From NCBI GenBank assembly GCA_014378805.1, contig JACMMY010000143.1, forward strand, positions 1 to 6,637: a DNA stretch of 6,637 nt. Reading direction: 5' to 3'. The notes beneath the pieces were generated by a model that had not been told where the DNA came from, ran no database searches, and saw only the letters and a program-made list of their open reading frames with translations. A program made the translations under genes and the position numbers. Of this stretch, positions 1 to 5,458 are shown in pieces (positions within the stretch are counted from its first letter, which is position 1; each line of letters opens with the position of its first letter). This stretch comes from Moraxellaceae bacterium (GTDB lineage: Bacteria > Pseudomonadota > Gammaproteobacteria > Pseudomonadales > Moraxellaceae).

Positions 1-1
1 A

Positions 2-61
2 ATGATGTCAAAAAATGAATTGGCTCAATCATTAATTAAAGAATCCAAACCCAAGTATTAA
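2..61 (+). CDS. Possible C-terminal tail of a convergent gene (partial at the left edge)
   Basis: Of the three plus-strand frames at the left edge, only this one is open; the other two meet stops within the first 20 bases. It runs from the edge to a TAA at 59-61 and gives a Lys/Ser-rich tail ending in KESKPKY. The stop overlaps the pstB stop (TTA at 58-60) in a shared TTAA, a common arrangement where two compact genes converge. Only 19 codons are visible and the family cannot be recognised. It could equally be a chance open frame. No convincing terminator hairpin lies in these bases, which would fit tight convergent packing. Confidence 0.25.
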   Translation: MMSKNELAQSLIKESKPKY

Positions 62-1050
62 CCGTAACGACCCGTAATATAATCTTCAGTCTGTTTCTGA
101 CTTGGATTAGTAAATAAGGTATTCGTATCAGTATGTTCAATCACTTTACCCAAATACATAAATGCCGTGTAATCAGACACACGCGCTGCTTGCTGCATAT
201 TGTGCGTCACGATTAAAATCGTAAACCGCTCTTTCAACTCATGAATCAGTTCTTCAACTTTCAAAGTTGAAATCGGATCAAGTGCAGAACATGGCTCATC
301 AAGCAGCAATACTTCAGGTTCAATTGCAATTGAGCGTGCAATCACCAAACGCTGCTGTTGACCACCCGAAAGACCAAGCGCAGAATCGTTCAAACGATCT
401 TTCACTTCATCCCAGAGCGCTGCACCTTTCAATGCGTTTTCGACAACATCATCCAAAATACTTTTTTTGTTAATACCTTGCAAACGTAAACCGTAGCAGA
501 CATTTTCATAAATTGATTTTGGGAATGGATTGGCTTTTTGGAATACCATACCGACACGACGACGTAGGCTGGTGATATCCACGCTCTTATCAAAAATATT
601 TTGATTGTTCAGCACAATCTCGCCATTGATATGACAACCTTCAATCAGATCATTCATGCGATTAAAGGTACGTAATAACGTCGATTTACCACAGCCTGAT
701 GGCCCAATAAACGCAGTCACACGTTTGCGCGGCACGACGATGTTCACATCAAACAATGCCTGTTTTTTGCCGTAGAACAAATTGAGGTTCTTAGTTTCAA
801 CTTCAATTTCTTCAGGGGTATAACTGGTCAAAGGACGGCTCGTTTCCCGATCCAAAACACTGGTGCGTACCGTGGCGCGCTCGGAAGGCGCGATTGATGT
901 TTCTTGAGGCCGGATATTCGTCGTCATCTTAGTTTGCCTATTTGTTGTCATCTCGTTCATCGTAATACTACCTATATATGTTGTCGATACAAAGTCAGCG
1001 TTTGTCTCATCTTGAAACAGCGGTGACTGATTAGCACCAAACTGTTTCAT
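58..1050 (-). CDS. pstB: Phosphate ABC transporter ATP-binding protein PstB
   Basis: Cytoplasmic ATPase that powers phosphate import through PstA/PstC. The ABC signatures are all present: Walker A GPSGCGKST (116-124), Q-loop Gln171 in VFQKANPFP, signature LSGGQQQR (227-234), Walker B VLLLDEP (247-253, catalytic Glu252) and H-loop His283 in VTHNMQQAAR. The C-terminus QKQTEDYITGRYG is typical of PstB. At 330 residues it is longer than the roughly 257 residues of E. coli PstB; the conserved domain begins near residue 82, so about 80 residues form a polar, Thr-rich extension. The start is uncertain. The ATG at 1050 leaves a 46-base gap to pstA but has no clear ribosome binding site. Met31 (ATG at 958-960) is preceded by AGGTAG about 10 bases upstream, and Met34 and Met42 are also possible. 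It is the last gene of pstSCAB; phoU does not follow. Confidence 0.95.
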   Translation of the reverse strand: MKQFGANQSPLFQDETNADFVSTTYIGSITMNEMTTNRQTKMTTNIRPQETSIAPSERATVRTSVLDRETSRPLTSYTPEEIEVETKNLNLFYGKKQALFDVNIVVPRKRVTAFIGPSGCGKSTLLRTFNRMNDLIEGCHINGEIVLNNQNIFDKSVDITSLRRRVGMVFQKANPFPKSIYENVCYGLRLQGINKKSILDDVVENALKGAALWDEVKDRLNDSALGLSGGQQQRLVIARSIAIEPEVLLLDEPCSALDPISTLKVEELIHELKERFTILIVTHNMQQAARVSDYTAFMYLGKVIEHTDTNTLFTNPSQKQTEDYITGRYG

Positions 1051-1096
1051 AAAGAATTTTCAAAGTTCAATGAAAGTCCGCACTGACGTTGACTTC

Positions 1097-1960
1097 CTAT
1101 TTTCCGACTGCATTTCTCGCAAAAACTAAGCGAGCCACTAAATTGATAATCACCACATACAGTGAAATCAACGCTGCGCCTGCCCATGCCAAACTAATCC
1201 AATTATCATCCGCACTCATTGCAAACTGGAAAATGGTATTCGGCAAGTTAGCAATCGGCTGACTTAAATCTGTTGAGTAATACGGACTGTTCAACGCGGT
1301 AAAGAGCAACGGCGCAGTTTCGCCACTGATCCGAGCCATTGCCAGCAATATGCCAGTGATCACGCCATTACGCGCAGCAGGCAAACAGATTTTCAAAATC
1401 GCCTGACGTTTACTTGAACCCAACGCCAGTGAGCCTTCGCGCATCACGTCAGGAACGAGCAACAGCATATTTTCAGTGGTACGCACCATGACGGGTACAG
1501 CGATAATCGCCAGTGCCACTACACCCGCATAGCCCGAAAAATGCTGCATCGGAACGACCATGATGATGTACACAAATAAACCGATCACGATGGATGGTGC
1601 TGATAACAGCACATCATTCACAAATCGAATTAAGGATGCGAGCTTACTGGTACGGCCATATTCCGCGAGGTAAACCCCCGTAAAAACACCAATCGGCGAA
1701 GCAATCACCATTGCCAAACCGACCATCAAGAAACTACCGACAATCGCATTAAGCAGACCGCCCTCTGACATCGGAGGAGGTGTAATTTGAGTCAGCAACG
1801 CCCAATTAAAAGAACCCAGACCGCGTTCAATCACCGTAAACAGAATCCAAAATGGTAATGCCATACCCAGTAAGGAAATCACTACAGCAAATGTCAAAAT
1901 CGAACGGTTAATCAGTTTTCTTTTAAACGCAAAGAATGGAGTCATCGAGTAAGTAGCCAT
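1097..1960 (-). CDS. pstA: Phosphate ABC transporter permease PstA
   Basis: Inner-membrane permease that pairs with PstC to form the phosphate channel. The 287 residues contain about six hydrophobic segments (roughly 22-44, 70-95, 115-137, 144-165, 199-221, 256-281). The cytoplasmic coupling loop that contacts PstB is the EAA-type motif starting EGSLALGSSKRQA (175-187). The stretch MARISGETAPLLFTAL (208-223) is characteristic of PstA; its Arg210 probably corresponds to the E. coli Arg220 reported as needed for transport (alignment from memory). Length is close to E. coli PstA (about 296). The start codon overlaps the pstC stop by one base (TAATG), and GGAG lies 9 bases upstream, so the start is well supported and translational coupling to pstC is likely. 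Confidence 0.96.
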   Translation of the reverse strand: MATYSMTPFFAFKRKLINRSILTFAVVISLLGMALPFWILFTVIERGLGSFNWALLTQITPPPMSEGGLLNAIVGSFLMVGLAMVIASPIGVFTGVYLAEYGRTSKLASLIRFVNDVLLSAPSIVIGLFVYIIMVVPMQHFSGYAGVVALAIIAVPVMVRTTENMLLLVPDVMREGSLALGSSKRQAILKICLPAARNGVITGILLAMARISGETAPLLFTALNSPYYSTDLSQPIANLPNTIFQFAMSADDNWISLAWAGAALISLYVVIINLVARLVFARNAVGK

Positions 1961-2913
1961 TAGCTTTTCTCCACTTTACGAATTAAGGCACGCGCAATCA
2001 CCAGTACGACGAATGCAATGAAGAACAAAATTAAGCCCATCGCAAGGAGTGCTGACATGTGCAAATCTTTCGCTTCAGCAAATTCATTCGCGATCACAGA
2101 GGCAATACTGTTGCCCGAATCGAACAACCCAACGCTGATATTGTTGACGTTACCAATCATAAAGGTCACCGCCATCGTCTCACCGAGTGCACGACCCAGA
2201 CCCAACATAATGCCGCCTGTGAGTGCGACTTTAGTGTGCGGTAATACAACAGTCCACATGACTTCCCAACGATTTGCACCGAGACCGTAACTTCCTTCCT
2301 TCAGTGCTTTTGGCACAACATCAAATACTTCGCGCATCACCGCGGTGATAAAAGGCATCACCATAATCGCCAAAATCAACGCTGCTGGCAAATAACCAAT
2401 ACCGATCGGCGGACCGCCAAAAATATCTTTAAGCAACCACACTTCACCAAACCAATTGGTCAAAACTGGTTGCACATGATCGGCAAGTAGAGGCGCGAGG
2501 ACAAACAATCCCCACATGCCGTAAATAATACTTGGGATACCCGCAAGCAGTTCAATGATAGAATTTAAAACCGTACGGAAACGATAAGGGCACAGTTCAG
2601 TCAAAAAAAATGCAATAAAAAAACTGACTGGCACGGCTAAAGCTAAGGCAATAAACGAAGTGACCAGCGTGCCATAAACCGCAGGCAAAATACCAAACTG
2701 GCCCGAAACAGGATTCCACTCTGACGAGGTAAAAAAAGTCAAACCGAGCTGTTTAAACACTGGCATCGATTGATCAACAAGGGTCAGGATAATAGCGCCG
2801 AGCACTATCAACACCAACAGCGCAATTCCCAGTACGTAAAGACGAAAACGCGCATTTTTACCGTTTTCGACTCGTAATATTCTGGCAGCGGACGTTACTT
2901 CTGTAGTAATCAT
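1960..2913 (-). CDS. pstC: Phosphate ABC transporter permease PstC
   Basis: Inner-membrane permease, partner of PstA. The 317 residues match E. coli PstC in length (about 319). There is a hydrophobic segment at 22-47, then further segments near 77-108, 114-142, 173-196, 229-255 and 286-310. Between the first two lies a periplasmic stretch with the PstC-typical SSEWNPVSGQFGILPAVYGT (63-82). The coupling loop EGSYGLGANRWEVMWTVVLP is at 206-225. GLGRALGETMAVTFMIGN (238-255) is the conserved phosphate-channel stretch with the Arg241/Glu245 pair; equivalent charged residues in E. coli PstC are reported to be essential for transport. No strong Shine-Dalgarno precedes the ATG, only AT-rich sequence with GATAAG. 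It is separated from pstS by a 199-base gap holding a hairpin and a possible promoter. Confidence 0.96.
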   Translation of the reverse strand: MITTEVTSAARILRVENGKNARFRLYVLGIALLVLIVLGAIILTLVDQSMPVFKQLGLTFFTSSEWNPVSGQFGILPAVYGTLVTSFIALALAVPVSFFIAFFLTELCPYRFRTVLNSIIELLAGIPSIIYGMWGLFVLAPLLADHVQPVLTNWFGEVWLLKDIFGGPPIGIGYLPAALILAIMVMPFITAVMREVFDVVPKALKEGSYGLGANRWEVMWTVVLPHTKVALTGGIMLGLGRALGETMAVTFMIGNVNNISVGLFDSGNSIASVIANEFAEAKDLHMSALLAMGLILFFIAFVVLVIARALIRKVEKS

Positions 2914-2957
2914 AATCGGCTTATCTATCTGAGTTATAAATTTAGTGAATACAATCC

Positions 2958-2986
2958 ATTATACGCGACTGCGCACAACTCAATGA
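2958..2986 (-). promoter_or_regulatory. Possible internal promoter for pstCAB
   Basis: On the minus strand an exact TATAAT lies at 2958-2963, 44 bases before the pstC ATG and downstream of the pstS-pstC hairpin. The hexamer 17 bases upstream (TCATTG, 2981-2986) is a poor -35 and there is no TG extension. A Pho box at the matching distance was looked for and not found. If active, it would give pstCAB a basal transcript independent of PhoB. The AT-rich setting makes a chance match quite possible. Confidence 0.28.
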
Positions 2987-3052
2987 TGCTTTTACAAGTC
3001 AATATTTCTTTTTTTGCTCATCGAAAACACTTTTAAATAAGTCTTTTCAAGC

Positions 3053-3090
3053 AAAATCAGGGCTACATATTGATATAGCCCTGATTTTTT
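3053..3090 (-). terminator. Hairpin between pstS and pstC (attenuator or leaky terminator)
   Basis: A perfect 13-bp stem (3053-3065 paired with 3076-3088, core ATCAGGGCTA) encloses a 10-base loop and starts 24 bases beyond the pstS stop. Read in the pst direction, the only U-run is the four bases at the stem foot, followed by GCTTG, so termination should be partial. Read on the plus strand it is followed by six T (3085-3090) and would be a better terminator for antisense transcription. An intercistronic hairpin behind a binding-protein gene is a known way to protect or enrich that part of an ABC operon mRNA. Applying that here is inference. Confidence 0.7.
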
Positions 3091-3112
3091 CTTTCATAAA
3101 ACTGTCAGAGCA

Positions 3113-4150
3113 TTACCAAACTGATTTACCCGTTGGATTCACAACAGTACCCTTCCAAGAGGTTTGGATCAGCTTAATAACGTTTGCAGGCATTGGTACA
3201 TAGTCCAAAGTCCGTGCATCTTTTGCACCATTTTTGAACGACCATTCAAAAAAATTGAAAACTTCTTTGCTGTGTGCTGGCTTTGGCGCTTTCTTTTGCA
3301 TCAGAACAAACACAGTACCCGTGATTGGCCAGCTGGTTTTACCTGGTTGGTAAGTCAAGATTTCACCAAATGAAGGTGCGCTTGCCCAGTTAGCATTTGC
3401 TGCTGCAGCTTGGAATGTTACGTCATCTGGCATTACAAACATACCATCACGGTTTTGTAATTGTGTAAAAGCCAGTTTAGATTGTTTTGCGTATGCATAT
3501 TCAACATAACCAATTGAACCGTTGATACGTTGAACATAAGAAGCTACACCTGCGTTGCCTTTACCAGCAACACCTTCTGGCCATGCAACAGTCGTATCGC
3601 TACCCACTTTAGTTTTCCAGTCTGCACTGACTTTAGACAAGAAGTTAGTGAACAAGAACGTTGTTCCTGAACTGTCTGCACGACGCACAACAGTAACATT
3701 TGCACCAATATCTTTTAGTGACGGATTCAATGCAACCAACGCTGGATCATTCCACTTTTTGATTGAGCCCATATAAATCTTTGCTATAAGATCACCCGTC
3801 AACTTCAACTGACCCGCTGCAACACCTTTAATATTAACAACCGCAACGACACCACCCATCACGGTAGGGAATTGAATCAAGCCTTTTGCATCCAATTCTG
3901 CTTGTGGCAACGGCTTATCAGACGCACCGAAATCTACAGTTTTTTCTGTGATTTGCTTAATGCCCGCGCCTGAACCAATAGATTGATAGTTCACAGTTGA
4001 ACCTGTTTCTTCGCTATAGGCATCTGCCCATTTAGAGAAAATTGGTGCCGCAAATGAAGAACCTGCACCAGTAATGATGTCCGCAGCGTGAACAGTGCCA
4101 GCACTTGCAACGGCCATAGCAATTGATAAAACTAAAGTATTGATACGCAT
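3113..4150 (-). CDS. pstS: Periplasmic phosphate-binding protein PstS
   Basis: Captures inorganic phosphate in the periplasm and delivers it to PstCA. The 345 residues match E. coli PstS (346). A Sec signal peptide covers residues 1 to about 22-23, with cleavage near VHA-ADIITG; there is no lipobox, so the protein is soluble. The E. coli phosphate ligands are conserved: Ser32-Phe33 in GAGSSFAAPIF (Ser in place of Thr10), Ser60 in the SIGSGAG loop, Asp78 in VDFGASD, and Arg157 with Ser161-Gly162-Thr163 in RRADSSGTTF. Further family stretches are QFPTVMGGVVAVVNI and IGYVEYAYAKQ. The start has GAGG 8 bases upstream (complement of 4159-4162). It is first in pstSCAB, behind a Pho-box promoter, and is expected to be strongly induced by phosphate starvation. 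Confidence 0.98.
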   Translation of the reverse strand: MRINTLVLSIAMAVASAGTVHAADIITGAGSSFAAPIFSKWADAYSEETGSTVNYQSIGSGAGIKQITEKTVDFGASDKPLPQAELDAKGLIQFPTVMGGVVAVVNIKGVAAGQLKLTGDLIAKIYMGSIKKWNDPALVALNPSLKDIGANVTVVRRADSSGTTFLFTNFLSKVSADWKTKVGSDTTVAWPEGVAGKGNAGVASYVQRINGSIGYVEYAYAKQSKLAFTQLQNRDGMFVMPDDVTFQAAAANANWASAPSFGEILTYQPGKTSWPITGTVFVLMQKKAPKPAHSKEVFNFFEWSFKNGAKDARTLDYVPMPANVIKLIQTSWKGTVVNPTGKSVW

Positions 4151-4152
4151 TA

Positions 4153-4164
4153 TTGAGACCTCAA
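4153..4164 (-). promoter_or_regulatory. pstS ribosome binding site inside a short palindrome
   Basis: The minus-strand sequence TTGAGGTCTCAA contains the pstS Shine-Dalgarno GAGG and has perfect 5-base arms around a 2-base centre. The GAGG lies 8 bases before the ATG, which supports the annotated start. A 2-base loop is too small for a good RNA hairpin in cis, so the symmetry may be accidental. Confidence 0.5.
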
Positions 4165-4209
4165 AAGGGCAAACTAAATTAATAAACAGCGAATTTTATA
4201 AACAGGTAC

Positions 4210-4243
4210 ATTAAACGCTACAATTGTGAAACTTTTATGACAA
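4210..4243 (-). promoter_or_regulatory. PhoB-dependent promoter of pstS (Pho box plus -10)
   Basis: On the minus strand, 4226-4243 reads TTGTCATAAAAGTTTCAC, which matches the E. coli Pho box consensus CTGTCATAAAACTGTCAT at 14 of 18 positions and has the expected two 11-base repeat units with an AT-rich spacer. Exactly 10 bases downstream is TTTAAT (4210-4215), five of six bases of TATAAT. PhoB-activated promoters place the box where a -35 would be, about 10 bases from the -10, so box, spacing and hexamer agree. Transcription would start near 4203, leaving a leader of about 53 bases. No ordinary -35 is seen, which also fits activator dependence. Confidence 0.82.
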
Positions 4244-4284
4244 TGGCGTGTCATTCACATAAATAGATGTCATATATGCGACAT
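4237..4284. repeat. Cluster of TGTCA-type inverted repeats upstream of pstS
   Basis: Two inverted repeats lie just upstream of, and partly within, the Pho box. ATGACA and TGTCAT (4237-4242 and 4249-4254) are perfect 6-base arms 6 bases apart; the first arm is part of the Pho box. Further out, ATGTC and GACAT (4267-4271 and 4280-4284) flank an AT-rich centre. These half-sites resemble PhoB recognition elements but are not in the 11-base direct-repeat phase of a full box. They might assist PhoB loading or bind another regulator, or reflect chance in AT-rich DNA. Confidence 0.4.
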
Positions 4285-4408
4285 ATTTATTAAAACTATC
4301 CGCCAACTAAAAGCATCTATATAATTCAAATATATGTTTTTGCTTATTTATTTAAATTATATTTTTTCAAGTACAATGCTCAGTTTTGCCTGTTCGATAG
4401 AAGCACTT

Positions 4409-4437
4409 TTGTCATATCTTTGCAATATGACTATCGT
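4409..4437 (+). promoter_or_regulatory. Possible sigma70 promoter for the M23 lipoprotein gene
   Basis: TTGTCA (4409-4414, five of six to TTGACA) and TATCGT (4432-4437, four of six to TATAAT) are separated by 17 bases, about 110 bases before the proposed start codon. This is the best plus-strand pair I found between the divergent genes. Elsewhere the 4285-4408 stretch shows only AT-rich DNA with no other clear signal. Confidence 0.3.
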
Positions 4438-4546
4438 TTATGCCGCGCTAAACTTATCATATGCAACAATCAGAATCCAAATTTCCCTCACCGCCTATTT
4501 CACTTCAACAACACATGGAACGACGTACACTGTGAATTCACGCACA

Positions 4547-5071
4547 ATGCCCTCTTATTTATTGATCTTCATGCTTGGACTACTGACGGCATGTAGTTCT
4601 AACCCTGCGAAAAAATCATCGAACTCCTTAAGTAAATCATCAAGTCTGTACCAAGAACTTGAAAAATCACCATTGCCTAAACATTTACCCATCCCTGTAG
4701 AAGGCTTATCGCGCAAACAACTGGTCGATACATGGGGCAATGCGCGTAGCCAAGGACGCTCGCATGAGGGCATCGACATCATGGCAAAACGAGGCACGCC
4801 TGTCTTGAGTGCAACGAATGGATTTATTTCAAAAATCACCAATTATGGCGGAGGCGGCAATGCAATCACGATTGTCGGTTATGCGCTCAGTCAGCATTAT
4901 TATGCGCATCTGGATCGTTTTGGCTCATACAAAGTCGGTGACACTGTGAAAGTTGGTGATGTGCTGGGTTATGTGGGCAGTACAGGCAACGCATCTACAC
5001 CGCATCTGCATTACGGCATTTACCTCTATCCAAATCGCATTGCAACTAATCCTTATCCTTATTTACGTTAA
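4547..5071 (+). CDS. M23 family (LytM-type) metallopeptidase lipoprotein
   Basis: Probable outer-membrane murein endopeptidase, or murein-binding lipoprotein, of 174 residues. Residues 1-16 form a lipoprotein signal ending in the lipobox LLTAC (Cys16); Ser17-Ser18 follow, with no Asp at +2, favouring outer-membrane sorting. A Ser/Lys-rich linker (about 17-45) leads to the M23 domain (about 60-170). Its zinc and catalytic residues are intact: His73 and Asp77 in HEGID, His121 in YAHL, and His153/His155 in PHLHYG, so it is probably catalytic rather than a degenerate activator of the EnvC/NlpD kind. The frame is open back to an ATG at 4334, but those 71 residues look non-coding and would bury the lipoprotein signal, so I chose ATG 4547; an in-frame GTG at 4532 is also possible. 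No strong Shine-Dalgarno is seen. Divergent from pstS and probably co-transcribed with the next gene. Confidence 0.88.
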   Translation: MPSYLLIFMLGLLTACSSNPAKKSSNSLSKSSSLYQELEKSPLPKHLPIPVEGLSRKQLVDTWGNARSQGRSHEGIDIMAKRGTPVLSATNGFISKITNYGGGGNAITIVGYALSQHYYAHLDRFGSYKVGDTVKVGDVLGYVGSTGNASTPHLHYGIYLYPNRIATNPYPYLR

Positions 5072-5091
5072 ATCAGACATTGGAATTACTT

Positions 5092-5361
5092 ATGGACATT
5101 GGTTCTCAGCTCGTTGATTTTGCTGAATTAGGCAATCAGCATCGTATACAACTTAAAGATGGCAAAATGTTGCAAGGCTGGATTATGGAAATACGTGAAG
5201 AAGACTTGCTCATCAGCACAGGTTTTTCTGAGAAACAAGGCAAAGACGACTGGATTCGTTTTGACACGATTGATTTAGATCAATTGGAATATTGGGATAC
5301 CAAGCAGCAGGTGTGGACGAAGTTTGTGCCAGGGGTAATTGAGATTTTTTCAATTGAATAG
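5092..5361 (+). CDS. Small acidic protein of unknown function
   Basis: An 89-residue protein I do not recognise. The ATG at 5092 has GGAA 6 bases upstream and is preferred over an in-frame TTG at 5080. It begins 20 bases after the M23 gene stop, so the two are probably one transcript. It has no signal peptide or membrane segment, so it is likely cytoplasmic, and it is acidic (18 Asp/Glu against 9 Lys/Arg). The pattern HRIQLKDGKMLQGWIMEI (17-34), then DLLISTG, then WIRFDTIDLDQLEYWD (54-69) suggests alternating short beta strands with a DG turn, like an Sm-like or SH3-like small barrel. That fold is only a guess from the pattern, and no function is proposed. Confidence 0.75.
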   Translation: MDIGSQLVDFAELGNQHRIQLKDGKMLQGWIMEIREEDLLISTGFSEKQGKDDWIRFDTIDLDQLEYWDTKQQVWTKFVPGVIEIFSIE

Positions 5362-5366
5362 TGGCG

Positions 5367-5449
5367 TTCACTGAGCGGAGTCGAAGTGGACATTTAAGCT
5401 GAAATTGTTACATCTCAGACAACGCACATTTCGACTCCGCTCAATGAGC
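5367..5449. repeat. Inverted pair of REP-like palindromic elements
   Basis: Two 20-base arms, 5369-5388 (core GAGCGGAGTCGAA) and 5427-5446 (core TTCGACTCCGCTC), are inverted copies matching at 18 of 20 positions, separated by 38 bases. Each arm can also fold alone: in the left copy TTCACT pairs with AGTCGAA across a GAGCGG loop with one bulged C. This small imperfect hairpin is typical of REP elements, and two in head-to-head orientation resemble a BIME. The pair fills almost the whole 97-base gap between the convergent gene ends at 5361 and 5459, where it could also act as a transcription barrier or mRNA stabiliser. There is no T-run, so it is not a standard intrinsic terminator, and no transposase gene is present. 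Confidence 0.75.
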
Positions 5450-5458
5450 TAGTACACA

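Noticed and set aside
14..33. Possible terminator hairpin after pstB (ATTG/CAAT stem with T-run on the minus strand)
   Set aside because: The stem is only four AT-rich pairs, too weak for intrinsic termination, and the bases are better explained as the end of a convergent frame.
267..473. Plus-strand 68-codon open frame within pstB
   Set aside because: It is antisense to the Walker B and signature region of pstB; a shadow frame.
2018..2290. Plus-strand open frames antisense to pstC
   Set aside because: They overlap the conserved permease domain, show no family features, and lack a clear start signal.
2974..2991. Second Pho box upstream of pstC
   Set aside because: The 18 bases at the correct distance from the TATAAT match the consensus at only a few positions, no better than chance.
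4555..4842. Minus-strand 95-codon open frame inside the M23 lipoprotein gene
   Set aside because: It lies antisense to a clearly coding domain with intact catalytic motifs, and its translation shows no recognisable domain.
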